DNA from: Diploscapter coronatus
Lineage: Eukaryota > Nematoda > Chromadorea > Rhabditida > Rhabditidae
Reading direction: 5' to 3'
DNA: 64,000 bases
NCBI GenBank assembly: GCA_964036155.1
Contig: OZ038423.1
Span: 6,773,249 to 6,837,248, forward strand
Shown: piece after piece, positions 35,901 through 64,000 of the stretch
How the letters are laid out: every line of letters begins with the position of its first letter
How positions within the stretch are numbered: the first letter of the stretch is position 1
The notes under the pieces: model-generated
Database searches by the model: none
What the model saw: only the letters and a program-made list of their open reading frames with translations
Told to the model about the DNA's origin: nothing
Position numbers and translations under genes: made by a program

Positions 35901-36891
35901 TGGCGCATTGCTTTATAAATGATGAAGATAAGGATATTTTGAATAGATACATTTTGAGTATGTAGATTTGTTTTGCTCAGTTTTTTTTTTTTTTTAAATA
36001 AAATGAGTAGAATAAAGAGCGAGATAAATCTTATTTTTTAGGATAAATCTACAGCATCCTTTTTTCGAGTAGCAAAACACATGTAGTTGACTTTACACTG
36101 CATTTTTGTAACAAGTATTTCACAAAATATGACAAGTTTTCCATTATTTTTATTGCAAGAATTGATTATTTTCTTATTATAAAATGTTTTCTATACTTTG
36201 AGCATGATCTTATCTAGAAGGATTAGATGATGGAGTGATAATTTCAGAGATTTTTATCAGGATTTTGTCATGCTTTTCTTAAGACCTCTATTGTTTGAAA
36301 TTATGGCAGAACATGAAAAATTTAGACTGCATTTTGAAGATAATGAACATAAAGTAAAATAGTTCGCAATATCAGATAAGTGCTAAACATCATTTTCAAA
36401 AAAATCTTATATTTCCAGAAAAGTAATTCATTTTATTCTCTTCGATATATTTCTGCCTGCTTGTTCTCTGAACCCTCCTCACATTTCATCGATTCAAAAA
36501 TTGTTTCGATCGAAATGCAGATAACTGTTCGCTGTTTCTCGCAAAAAAGTAGCATTCAGAAGGCAAAAGCAGACGCGAAGAAGTAGGGCATAAAAATGAA
36601 AAGTCGATTAATTGCCATTTGAAATAATCGACAGTTTCGACTGGAAACAGAATGGACTGTCAGAAAGCATTACAAGAAAAGAATGAATGATGACCTAGAA
36701 GAAGCTCAGACTCGATACGTAAGCAAAATTGATGAAAATGGACAATCGATTAGTGAAATTTTAGATTTTATCTTTTCGAATTAATAAATTCAAAATGGAG
36801 AACTAACCTGAACTGCCAAAAGTCCTTCTGATTTAGGTGCGAATAAATACAATAATAAATAGGTCGAAATCACCGAAAGTTTGTGACACAT
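29988..36891 (-). CDS. GUSB: Beta-glucuronidase (glycoside hydrolase family 2)
   Basis: About 641 aa; a lysosomal or secreted enzyme removing glucuronic acid from glycosaminoglycans and glucuronides. Exons: 36891-36808, 35872-35750, 35370-35288, 35153-35066, 34960-34865, 34493-34395, 34351-34210, 33890-33814, 33762-33664, 33248-33105, 32717-32545, 31954-31811, 31625-31538, 31163-30987, 30770-30632, 30157-29988. An N-terminal signal peptide (hydrophobic ~8-17) is followed by the jelly-roll part (LDGLWSF, HIGWVWYE), the beta-sandwich, and a TIM barrel from about 310. The acid/base Glu is in SLANEP (~438) and the nucleophile in TEYGADS (~528); the 90-residue spacing equals the human enzyme's. 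NRYYGWY and IWNFADFMT are also present, as is the C-terminal NHKGIFTRNRQAK. The last ten residues are a Tyr/His-rich tail. Intron 8 (33813-33763) has a GC donor, and intron 11 holds a foldback element. TTTTCAG lies 5 bases before the ATG. Confidence 0.95.
32170..32541. mobile_element. Foldback/MITE-like element in a GUSB intron
   Basis: Long imperfect inverted arms are present: GAAATCTGGCCCTGGCTCTC on the left (32238 onward) against GAAATCTGGTCCTGTCTCTC read inward from the right (32513 downward), continuing through TTTTCTAGCTT. Outer GAATTAGCATT-ATTC words occur at both limits. The right limit lies 3-4 bases inside the 5' splice site of the intron. The loop contains a box A-like TAGCGTAATGG (32359-32369). 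Confidence 0.55.
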
Positions 36892-39800
36892 TGCGTCTGA
36901 AAATGTGCCAATTGTAAGAAGAAAATGAGAAAAGAAAGTCAATAAATTCTCGATCATAATGAAGATGGTTCATCATAAGAGGGTAAGGTAAAATCAGGGA
37001 TGCCCTAAAGAAAGGTAGAGGTACAAGATGTTTCTTAACCATGGAAATAGATAGATAATAAATAGGACAAAATTTATACCTATCTATAATAAGACAAGTA
37101 AAAAGCACGAAAACACCGGATTTAATACAGATACGATTTTTTGATAATTGTGAGCATCCTGGTTTAAGTTTAGAAAGACTGTTGAATCTTGGATTATCTT
37201 TATTAGAGTTTCGGTAAAATGCGATGAATTGGGTTAGGATTTATCAATTTTGAAGAAAAACTTTGTAATTAGAAAGAAATTTTAAAAAAAAAGTATAATT
37301 TCTAATCTAATCTTTCAAGAATAAATAAATGCAATGTGCAAATTTTTAAATTTTTGTTTGGCACAACTTGTATTTATGAAATAGAAAATTATAGAAGAAT
37401 TGATGAAAGAGGTCTCATGTATAATTCGCTAACAAACCACAGCCGCCATTTTTAAAATTCATCAGACTGTTTTCTCAATTTTTCCTAACACACTCTAACA
37501 CGAAACCTAGTAAATTTTACAAATTAGCTGTTTCTCGCGAAATATAAAAAAGCCGACGAAAAGAACGCAATATGTTTGAATGTTGGTGAAGAAACGCTTT
37601 CTTCACGGCGTAATTAAAAATCTTGGTTCGCGCTACCTAATGAAAAAGCCAATAAAATTAAACCCGATAAATAAGATTCTTTAAATGCGTTATTACGTGC
37701 TCAAGATTCGACAAAGACCATCAATGTCTCTAGCGATAAATCGCGACAAACTATGAATATTCTATAATGGAAAATCGGAAACAATCGATTTGGTCGAAAA
37801 TGAAGCGAAATGTCAAAAAGTCAGATGGCGGCTGCTTCGGGTCGAATGTGTGAAATGTTATGCCGCCACATTGATGCATGCGAATGGCAAAACAACAAAT
37901 TTGTGAATTATTAGGTTCTAAAAAGTGATGCAGCATTCACAAGGAGAGATTAATAATGAAGTGTAAAATAATCTTAGATCTGTGTTTAGATAACATTTCA
38001 CATATTTTTTCCACAAATTAATGACCTCAGAACTTCAGTATTTTGACTTTACAAAGTATTCCATTCTTGCAGCTGCTAGAGGAGAAAGGGACTGGGGGCG
38101 AAAGGGTCACACTTCGCAGATTCAGATTTGACATTGAGAACGAAGGAATTGGAATAGGGAATCAGGGAATCGAGACGGAAATGTTTGGACAAATGATGAG
38201 TAGGTCAGATGCAGCAATGCAGAAATGCAGGAAGCGCGCTGGGATATCAATAGCGACAGACATTTTCCACTCCCTCTCGACACTATAAATTTAGAACATC
38301 TAGGATCCTCTAAAGATCAAATTTTTAGGAATATCTAATACAACTAAATCTTATAGTTTGTAGGATTTTAAAAATTTAGTTTTATATGGTTGGGCCAATT
38401 TCAATCTTCGTTTTTCATCTGAAAGAACATTTTTGATCAAACATTTGATTGCTCATAATCTGTACATAAAGCTATTCTAGCAAAATATCATAATTGCCTA
38501 AGTTTTATGAGTTAGATGATATTGAATTCTGCCTAATGGGTTTATTGTTATCATTCAGTATGGTCATAAATTTATCAACCTACCAATTAGCTTATAAGAA
38601 ACAAACTTTTCATAAGAATCTGTATGAAATAATGAAAAACTATTATTCACGGAATATCTTGTACAGAGCGAGAAATATGAATGAGTCGGTCAGAGGGTTC
38701 TTGCCGAATTCAAATTTAACAACATTCTTATATTTTAGGCATAATGCTGAAAATGATATGGTATATACCCAAGGTATAAGTCATATTCAGACTCAGCAAC
38801 AATAGTTAACATATAATACGCCAGAAGTCTCACAAATACCTGAAAAATTTAAGAAGAATTTGATAAGGTGAGGCAAGAATTTTTCGACCGTCCCAATATT
38901 TGCTACCAATTTCTAGTACGGAAAAGGTTGTCAGATTTCGTAAATTAGCTGATAAAGACGTTCTTCGTTCTCCTAATTTTCTCTTTTCAATTTTGAGCGA
39001 CTCGAATAAGCCAGTCACGTGCTAACTTACAACAGCAAACCCATCAAATTGCCATGTAAAATTCTCTAAAACGCAGTCGAAAATGTCTGTTCGAAAAGAC
39101 AAGGCTAGAACGAGTGAAAGTCGAAAATCGACGATTTTTGGGTGAAAATGATGCACGGCACGATTGAAATCGAACATGGTTTATTTGGATTAGAGAAGTA
39201 AGTTTGCATTGAAGGAAACATGCAAAAGCACAACTGCAATTACATGAAACAGAAACAAACATCTGAAAGAAAGCAAGAGAGTGATGAAGCGATGAATAAT
39301 GCTGTAGCATGGGATGAATCAGAGCATGCTGCATAACATAAATGTGGCTCTGATGCTGGTGCAGAACTTGTGCAATGATCTGCAGCAAGTGGATGAGTTT
39401 TTCTAGGGTAACTTTTTTCGCGTTCATTTTGGCGAATTTACCCAAAATTTAGTCATCTATGTAATAAGCTGTTGAAATAATCAAATTAGCGTATGATTCC
39501 GTTATATCACTCTTAAACTATCTCAAAATTTTATTTTTCTGAGAAAAACGGACAAGGACAGGTTGATCTTTTTTTAGTTTTGGGCTGTGATGGACGGACG
39601 GGAACAGATCCATGTTCTCATGGCTGGGATGAAAACGGACGATAACTAGTAGAAATTTTGAAATGCAGGACAGATGAACAGAACAAATAAAAAAAATCTT
39701 GGAAGAGTAGGAAATGAGAACGGGTAAATCTTGAGGCACCCTGATTATTTCTGATTATAAAAAGACTAAAATCGTGTAGAATTTAAAGAATGCAAATTTA

Positions 39801-42758
39801 CAAAATCTAAAGTATTGAATTATTTAGTGGAATATGAATTTTTTTGAAAAACTTCAACTCATCAAAATCTTTGTCACTATTTTACGAAGCATCAGGATGT
39901 TGTGAAAATGTAAAATATCATTGGCTCATTTGAAATAAGCATTTTTGCTGAAAATATTAATAAGTAGTTCAAAGAAAAATTTTAATCTGGCAATAATTAC
40001 ATATTTTTAGATTAGAAAGAGAAATGTTTGATGTAGGCGGGGTAGCACGCGTATTTTTTCTGTTAAAGAAGGACAGAAGGTCAATGGGTGAGAATGGAGA
40101 ATGGTATTGAAGAAGAAAGGGAATGAGTGGGGAGGAAAGTAGGGGAACGAGGTGCTGCTTGTCTGATTCTGATTCTGATGATTTGCAGAATGAGAAAAAA
40201 ACTGACGATAGTTGTCACGAGCCATAAAACAAGCCGAGTTTGAAATGATGCCTGAATTGAGATGAAAAATGGAGGAGACGAAGAGAGAACTAGAGCGTAG
40301 AGAACGAGAGATGGAAATGGAAAGAAGAAGACGAGAAGGAGGGGGAAGGAAAGAAAATGAGACAGAGATGAACATGATATCCGGGATGAAATGACTGACA
40401 ATGAATGATCAGATGGGTCAAGAGTAAGTTGGGAAAGTGGGAAGAATGGAAGAGTAGAAGATAGAGTGAGCAACATTACAGAAGGCAAAGGGTGTGTCTG
40501 TGTCGACCGTCTCATTGTGACCTCGGTGGTTTCTAAAAGGAAAAGTTATGAACGTTTGAGAGTTGCAGAATTCAAAGAACATTTCTGCTAAATGAAACAA
40601 TTCAACGATTTTTTCTTCTCTAAATAATCGAGTATATAGATAATTCCATTATAACGAGCTAAACGACGATTTGAGTTTTTAGCGTTCCATAATACCTGTT
40701 ATATTTATTGAAAAGACAAGAGTAAGGCATCTTTCTTCATTTTATTTCGCTGATGATTGAAGTTTTTGGGTCGTGAAATCGCGAATAATCCAGGTTGCTT
40801 ACAAAAAAACTTTTATAGAACAATTTGCTATGTCTAAATTTTGAACAGAGACGCACTGAAACGGATATGATCATCGAATTTAGGACGGGAAAGAGTGAAC
40901 CTTATTTCCTGAACTAAATAGCGAAGGAAACTACTAAAACATCTCGATTTGCTTTCATTACCTCCTTCAGCACAATTATTCAAGTTTTGGAAAATTCTTG
41001 ATGTCTTCAAATGGATTTTGCTAAAACTTACCATTTCATTACAGTTTTTACTTGATACTTCTCAATTATAGCTATTTTCGGTCATTTTTTGCATTCAAAA
41101 ATTTTAAAATACTAGCGGAAAGAAGTAATATTTTTACAATGCGAAATGTAAGTTTTAGTAAGAGCCTTCTCAAACGATTCTGTCATGTTTCCTAAGCGCG
41201 TGCAATCTTTTCTTGATTGAATTGTACATTTTTAATAAGTAAGCTTCTCATTAAAATCGGACTTTTGTTCGGAAAATTAACTCCGTCTGGAAGCATTTCA
41301 TAATAATAATAAGCGTTGCTCGATGATACATTACTTTTTTATTCTCCCGCTAATGCTCAATTTATCTTGCAGTTGCTCTCAAAACAGCCTTTTTATACCA
41401 AAACGACGGGTATTTCCCGGTAAAGATGGAACCAATTTTGACACGACGATCAGCTGAGAGCGGCTTTGTAAATTAGCTGAGAAAAAAGAGGAGAAACATG
41501 AAACTGCAAATGGAGTGGAAATGGACTGAAATTACTGACTGTCAGGGTCTGGAGGAGTGAAAAAGGAGAGAACAGAGAGGCGAGTAAATGGGGGAATAGT
41601 GGGAATAGTACGAATTGACAACTTGATGACTTGATGTCGAATGCTGAAGACTGAAGACTGAATGGTGATTGATAGAAGCGAATTAAAGGATGAGAGTGAC
41701 CAGTCAGATTGATAAGTAAATACAAGGAATATGAATGGAACACTGTTTACAAGGAAGTGATGACCAGAGGGAATGATTGTCTGATTTGAGAACAACACCA
41801 ACAATAAGAGCGAGTAAATGGAATGACAAGTGGACCCCCTGATCTTTTGAAGTCACCGACCTATTTGTGCTCTTCTCATACATTAGTAGTGACAGAAAAT
41901 AGTCAATATATTGAATATTAGTCTTCACTGTCAATTCCATAAATTGCATTTGTGATCTGGGTGGTTGGAGTTTGAATTTTGAAAAATTAGAAACCGAATT
42001 TGAGATTTCATAGTCAGAAAAAGAAAATAACTAAAAAATCTCTAAGAATCAGAATTCGAAATAGTCATAATTGTGATTCTCTAAATTATTCTGCAGTTTT
42101 TATCTTCTAATCTGTGATAAATAAGGTTTTTTTTTACAAAATAATGAAAAATAAGAAAAAGATGGAAGAATGACTGAATGAATGATAATGTCTGGTTGAT
42201 AATAATGCTCATCATTTAGTTTATGTAAGGGTGTGGTGTTTGTTTCGTTGGAATTGGCAATAACTATGAACTGTGTCCTTTCCCGGAGAATTCACGTGTA
42301 ATTCAATTTCAAAATGCTTATAAAGGTGGGTGCTATCAACGAGGAACATTTGTTAAAAGTTAAAAGTTTCACCGCTCACAAGCGATGTACTTCACAAAAT
42401 TGACAAGTCGATGTCATGGCGGTATAAGAATTTTTGCTTCATTTTCGAAATCCCAAATTTTGCTTTGTATAGATAGTCCATATTCTTCGATAAAACTTCA
42501 TGATTTTTAATGGAAATCCTGAGTCAAGAACGGGTAGGGTTTGAATCTGAAGAATCGTATTAGGCACTGGAATTTGAATTTTAACCCACCAATTATCCGA
42601 ATTTCGATTAAAAAATACAAAAGTCAAATCGTGGTTTAGGACTTAAAATTACGTTTCGCAAGGACCTAATCGAAACTGATTTAGTTCAGATTAGTAAAAT
42701 ATTTTATTAGTTTCCTAAAATATTGGTATTTTCATATATTCCAAAGAATATCGCATAA
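36892..42758. other. 5.9-kb gene-free region
   Basis: It lies between the GUSB start and the end of the serine racemase gene. It is AT-rich, with two strongly purine-rich stretches on plus (about 40019-40560 and 41450-41830) that create long but low-complexity ORFs on minus. I found no family match, no consistent exon series and no transposon ends. Promoter elements for GUSB are expected near 36900-37700 but none could be named. Confidence 0.5.
40019..40560. repeat. Purine-rich low-complexity tract
   Basis: The plus strand is dominated by GA words (GGAGACGAAGAGAGAAC, GGAAAGAAGAAGACGAGAAG). Long open frames on the minus strand (up to 144 codons) consist of Ser/Leu/Phe/Pro only and are by-products of composition. 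Confidence 0.6.
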
Positions 42759-45461
42759 TCAAGGCACGAATGAAAGATCAACATTTCCACCGCAAAGAAT
42801 GACGACAGGACAACGGGCCTTGTCCTTCAACTTGAGCAGACCGGCCAAAGGAACTGCGGCTGTCGGCTCGACTCGTTGCTGAATTCGACTCAATCAGGTC
42901 AAAGTAACCCATTGACAGATGAAAATCAGAACGTGCTTCGCGAAAGTAAGCCAAGAAAGAAAAACGGGAGCGTACGCTACTTCTTTATCATAGTTTGTCT
43001 GACTTATCAAGTGGCTTTCATGATCAATTTTAGTCAGTTTAATGCGTAGGAAGGTCAATCAAATTGATTTTTAAAGTTTTTAGATCGTCATAATTTAGAG
43101 TCCTTCCTTTCAAAATTCATCAAACTAAGTCTTCTAATCAAAACCTTTCATCGGATTTTATTTATATGGTATGTTTAGAAAACTTGTAAATTTCCTCTTT
43201 CCGCGAGTTATTTTATACAAAATTTCTATTTTCTTATGATTTACCTTGGTTCTCGTCCAAATCAGCTTTAGTGCTTCGCGGATTTCCTCTTCAGTCTACA
43301 AGTTCCATCATTGATTTCTCATGATGATAACACGATTTGCCTCACCACACTGATAATGTTTCCAGCTGCATATTTGGCGAGAATCGGTTTGCACAGATCG
43401 CCGACTCGAAGGACTCGAATTCCATCAGCCACTGTGTTGACTGTGTCGTATTCTGGCAGCTTGTCTTCATTCAGGTAAGATTTCAACTGTTTCGCTTCGG
43501 GTTCAACCAGGTACACTAAATTCGTAGATTCATGTGCCCAAACTTGTTAGTGTCAAATTATTGACATGAAGCGATTATTTACACGAGTGACCAGATTTGT
43601 AAATAAATTTAAAGAGAAATCTCCATAATTATTTTTGAAAACGCTCCACGCCCTTAAACTATGGATAAAAAGATAAAACAGTAGGTGTATATAGTGTCTA
43701 GTGGTTAGATTCGATCCGAACTCTTTCCCTATGCTCAGTTTCACAAGGTAGAACCACATGGTTTCTGACAACGATTTGTTTCTGGTTTGTCTGTTTTTCA
43801 TCAACTGATCTTCGTCCATAACTTCTCAACACATCCTCTAACGAAGCTACTATTAATGGCAGAAAAGTGAAAATCTCGAAGCCTTTTCGAAATTATTGAA
43901 TTGAAACGCTTCACACTATTCGTCCTATCATTTTCACAAGACAAAGTTTACCTTTGATATCGGGTCGTTTCTCGCCGATATACATGCCGATTGCGCTGGC
44001 CAATCCTCCCCCACCAACAGCTACGAAAACTGCATCTGCCTCTGGTACTTGTTCGATTATTTCTGCCGCACAACTCGCCTAGAATTGGTATGCCTTGTTG
44101 TGATGAAGATCAACTTGGGTTCTTCGAAAGGTTTCACCTTTCGAACGTTATGATTTTGAAAAGTTTTTTTTTAAAACTAATTATCAGCAAGTCATTTTGT
44201 AAAGGAATAAGTGAGTTTTATCCAAATACATTTTTTGCGTAAGGGATCATGAACACAACAGTCAAACTCTTACATGCCCGTTGATCATGTATGCGTTATT
44301 GAATGGTTCAACCACATCATATCCGAGTTTCTTCTGCATTTCTGCACAAGTCGTCTCCCTGTAAAGTACTTGCACTTGAATTTCATTTCACTGTTTCGTT
44401 GACCTAACCTATCCTTGACGGTGTTCCCGCACAGAACAATATCAGTCTTGTACTCCGACATTCCGTCCTTCTTCAATTGTGGTGCATTCGCCGGCACAAC
44501 CACACAACAGGGCATTTGGCATTGCAGAGCCGCCCAGGCCAGAGCCTAGACGTGATTTATTATTTTAAAAGAATAAACGTAAAAGCAAAGATAACTTATC
44601 AGAATCGGAAATTCGATTCACTTATTATCAAGACCATAAGTTTGTTTCACCTGTCCATGATTTCCAGATGAATGTGTCAGCTAAATAATTGATTTGAGTT
44701 TATTAGAAACGATGAATATTCCGATTCTTACAACTCCCTGGCAATCGTCTCCTCTTTCCTCCTTTACCCCCAACACAGCATTCAGGGCTCCTCGACTCTT
44801 GAAACTGCCTGTCTTCTGTAGATGCTCACATTTGAAGTGCACGTTAGCGCCTGAATAAAAGAGCGTTGATTTCGATGAATGGCTTGAAATGATTGTGTCT
44901 CGAGATCGACATCATTGATGAATTTGAGCAGTTTGAATTACAATTTTAAAGATAGTTCAGAATGAGACAGGATTTGAATATAATTTTGTCGAAATTAATA
45001 ATGATCCTATTGGATTGCGTGTTCAAAGAATTATACATTAAGTATAAAATATCAGGATTAGGTTATAGATAAGGTGTCTGCCTTGTATAGAAATGAAATT
45101 TGAAATTTTGCAAACGGAACGAAACTGATTTTCCTCAAATTTAGAAAAGAAGGCAGAAACGGCGATAATAATCTCAAATTTTCGGAAACAGAAGGAAGAA
45201 TGACAAAATGAAAGGGAGTCGAAACTTTCGGAATGGAAAGTAAATGTGTCCAAGACTGAATGAAATGTCACGAAAATATTCTTATTGCTCAACTTTTAAC
45301 ATAAACTAATGTTTCAGTCACTAAGTTATAGGCACGATCGAAGTCATTTTCTTACCTGCAAGTTTGTTGATTGCTTCACATTGTATCACGGGCGTTTTGT
45401 GTATTCTTCCCTGTAGCCGTTCCCGTGCTTTCTCCATCTCTTCGATCGAAATCTCCACCAT
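42759..45461 (-). CDS. SRR: Serine racemase-like PLP enzyme (fold type II)
   Basis: About 314 aa. Exons: 45461-45356, 44850-44732, 44680-44651, 44545-44409, 44358-44274, 44078-43952, 43515-43346, 43295-43245, 42878-42759. The family interconverts L/D-serine and/or deaminates serine or threonine. The PLP lysine is K53 in TGSFKSRGA. The phosphate/substrate loop is HSSGNHGQ (78-85) with the racemase-specific second Ser kept; threonine deaminases have Ala there. The glycine loop is VGGGGLASA (~180-188) and the C-terminal PLP contact is LCGGNVD (~304), where human serine racemase has Ser. The human metal-site residues after EP (Ala, Asp) are Lys and Leu here, so the Mg/Ca site looks altered. A 5' acceptor (CTTTCAG) lies about 18 bases before the ATG. 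Racemase versus dehydratase activity cannot be settled from sequence. Confidence 0.9.
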
Positions 45462-46872
45462 TTTTCCGACAATTCAACCCTGAAAGAATTTAATAAAACT
45501 GAAATCATCAACTCAACAATAGCGGTACAAAACTGGACATCCATCGAATTTTCATAAAAAAGAAGAAAAATGAGTCTTTCTTAAAACTGCTTTATTATGT
45601 ACTTTCTCATCTTTACCGAACGTAAAACTTGTTGACTAAAACATTCGTGAATTTCACTAATAACATCGCAAATTTGGAATGAATGACTAAAAATGATAAA
45701 CGCAAATTTAAATTTCAAAATAGCTAAAATCACAGTTTGTGCAGATATAGAAAGTGCGATCGCTACTGGAACAATCATCAATGAGAACGTGTGCGGGGCA
45801 TTATTATGATCAATATTATCTTCGATTTGACAACACTTTGTCGGGATATTTATGATTCGAAATTTCCCGCATCCGTTCACAACAATCCAATCTAAACTGT
45901 GTTGTATGGCAACTGCAGTGTTTCATCTAGAATTCAAAGAAAAAACCTGGAAAAATGATTTGTAAAATACAAAAATGATGGATAAAATACGTAAAGAAAA
46001 ATTGCACGTAAAATTAGCCGTTTTCAGGCAAGTAAAGCGTATAAGAATTGGTTAGAATTTGGCAGAGAAGCGACTATCATTGAGTCTATAAATTGAACAA
46101 TTATTGATCAGCCAAAATCAGAGAAAAGATGGTGACTGAAAACTATGAAAAGGTGAAGAAAGAAGAACCCACTGCTATTATTACTGAAATACTGATAAAA
46201 TTGATAAGGAAATAGGGAATTCAAATGGATCGAGTTCAGAAAATTTCCATTTCGAATTTGAAAAAGCCATGCTTTTTAATGGAGAATAAACGGAAATTTT
46301 AAAAATTCTTCCTGTAAAGATTATATAGAAAAAATATAACCCGCTTCTAGGTTTTGATTTGATGATAAAATGCGATAAGAAATTGTAAGCCAATTGATAA
46401 GAGTGATAAATAACGGGATATGGAGATGAAGATAAAGCTCACAATTGCATTATCATTATGTATGTAGACTGATAAAGCAGGGAGATGATTGGAATAAGGA
46501 TGTGAACGAAGGAATACGTAGATGAATTTGGTTGCGAGAGGTCACTTACCCAAAAATGGATCATACACACTCACTCAGAATACTTATAATACATTCAAAG
46601 GCGAAGCCGATATACCAATTGTCAGTTGCCATTGGCTATTCCTAGATAAAGCGGTGTCGACAACCCGGAAACATCACAAATAGGATGATTGGATGGAATA
46701 GGATAGAATAAAATTGAATACAATTGATGGAATTTAGAGTATAAAAATAAAACATTTGAAAATATAAACATATCCAATGTTTTTGCAGAATATAAAATAT
46801 GCAAAATGGATGAAATAAAAAGAAAGATGGACGGACTTATCGATGGGTTTCTTTTTCCCATATTTGCCGACC
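45462..46872. other. Intergenic between serine racemase and the RSK 3' end
   Basis: Both neighbours are on minus, with RSK upstream. Apart from the possible TATA box and 5' splice site at 46550-46590, only AT-rich DNA is seen. Confidence 0.5.
46550..46590 (-). promoter_or_regulatory. Possible TATA box and non-coding first exon of the serine racemase gene
   Basis: On the minus strand ATTATAAG (46590-46583) is followed about 33 bases on by a strong 5' splice site, TTTTTGG|GTAAGT (46550|46549). The next usable acceptor on that strand before the racemase ATG ends at 45480. A 5' UTR exon joined over a 1.07-kb intron would fit, but trans-splicing would equally explain the acceptor. Confidence 0.3.
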
Positions 46873-62988
<16,116 letters not shown>

Positions 62989-64000
62989 TCTTCCACAATT
63001 CCCCTACTGCTTCCGTCTCCCTGAACAACGTCAGGAATAATATCGAATATCGATTTTCGAAATGAAATTAATAAAATCACGCATATTGACAGACGAAATC
63101 AATAAAATGAAAATATTAAACGAGGGGCAAATACTTGGAACTCTCTCACAGAACTGTGGGAGGAAACGAGAGATTTTAGGAAATTCAAGATTTCTCTGAA
63201 TCGGTTTCGATTTAATTTCAGCCAACTTAACAACTTCTTGAAGCGAACCAGAAGCTAATATCGTGAGAAGTTTCGCACAGGTGGAAAAGTAAAAAAGTAC
63301 TCACTTTTCTTTGGTTGTTAAAACGAACTGATGTAAAATATGTTGAATAGGAGCTGGCAAAACGGTGAATTCAAAATGTAAGAAAAATGAAATATTTGCA
63401 AAAAAAAAGCTATTAATACAATTTTTCAAAGTCAAAACAGAGTTGGATACAGCTCGCAAGGGACAAATATATTTCGCAGAAGAATGCAGAATGCCTTTTT
63501 TGTGGAATATTAAAACGAGGGAGAACCAATAAAATCAAACTGTTCAAAGGAAGAAACGGAAAATGAGCAGCAAAATTGAAAAATGTCGGGAAAATTTGAA
63601 ATTCGTGGAAAAATGGAATGAGACGCATGAGCACACGAAGAAGTGGACTGAAACAAAGAGTAAAGCGCAAAGTGGTTGTGTCAAATTATTCATTATTGCT
63701 TTTCCATTCATCTTCGCCGGTCGTCGTTCTTTTTTCGTTAACTGTCATAATGTTTTGCGATAAAGTGATGGAGAATCATCAAAATGATTTTCCCAATTAG
63801 TGGCTGACGTCGGGATAATTGAAAATCGAGATGAATAAAGCTAAGATCTAATACTGCGATAGGTAAACAAAACCGGCGAAGAGGATGAAAATGGAGGGGA
63901 CGGAATTGGAATGAAAATATGAGTGAGGAATGTGACTGGGGATGTGCGGAGGAATTCAGGGTAGGGATGGATGCATGCAAATGTGGAGGAATGGAAATGC
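62989..64000. promoter_or_regulatory. RSK upstream region
   Basis: An acceptor GTTGTTCAG ends at 63021 on minus, leaving a 32-base leader before the ATG, so a 5' UTR intron or trans-splice site is likely. Further upstream it is GA-rich on plus, especially 63890-64000. No gene was recognised; the short ORFs on both strands are compositionally biased. Confidence 0.45.

Noticed and set aside
38043..38288. 81-codon plus-strand frame after a TTCTTGCAG acceptor
   Set aside because: Gly/Glu/Ile-rich with no second exon or recognised domain; could be chance in a purine-rich stretch.
39044..39445. 133-codon His/Leu-rich open frame on minus
   Set aside because: It is the longest non-low-complexity ORF in the gene-free region, but it has no splice-supported neighbours, no known domain and an AT-rich codon pattern unlike the real exons. 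Not called.

Overview
This is a eukaryotic, intron-rich, AT-rich (roughly 36-38% GC by eye) animal window. Almost every 3' splice site reads TTTTCAG or TTTGCAG, many introns are only 44-60 bp, and seven of the nine gene models have a 3' splice site 3-32 nt before the first ATG, as expected for spliced-leader trans-splicing or very short 5' UTRs. Together with the Cys-rich secreted proteins this points to a nematode or nematode-like ecdysozoan. A tardigrade or another trans-splicing invertebrate is not excluded.

Layout. 1-9002 (-): catalytic subunit of DNA polymerase alpha, 30 exons, C-terminus off the left edge. 9217-12700 (+): dynein light intermediate chain, 13 exons, divergent from pol alpha across 214 bp. 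13213-17909 (+): MCM10, 15 exons, downstream of dynein LIC in an operon-like arrangement. 19215-20196 (-) and 21105-21601 (+): a divergent pair of small secreted Cys-rich proteins. 22369-23868 (-): single-pass membrane kelch-repeat protein, 9 exons. 24461-29312 (-): a tandem, 5'-truncated copy of that kelch gene, split in one intron by a 4,295-bp Helitron (24824-29118) that carries a hAT-like MITE which itself carries a Tc1/mariner-like MITE. 29988-36891 (-): lysosomal-type beta-glucuronidase, 16 exons. 36892-42758: long gene-free stretch. 42759-45461 (-): serine racemase / PLP fold-type II dehydratase, 9 exons. 46873-62988 (-): p90 ribosomal S6 kinase (RSK), about 20 exons spread over 16 kb. 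62989-64000: RSK upstream region.

How the genes relate. Pol alpha and MCM10 act together at the replication fork (MCM10 loads and stabilises pol alpha-primase), and here they lie about 4 kb apart on opposite strands with dynein LIC between them. The other genes are unrelated housekeeping or signalling genes. I see no bacterial-type operon, CRISPR array or viral gene.

Most informative non-genic structure: the kelch tandem duplication preserves the exact empty site of the Helitron, so insertion between A and T without target duplication can be read directly. A second cross-gene pattern is unusually frequent GC-AG introns (at least five of about 112). Exon joins were made by hand from splice consensus, reading phase and remembered family conservation; nothing was aligned by software.
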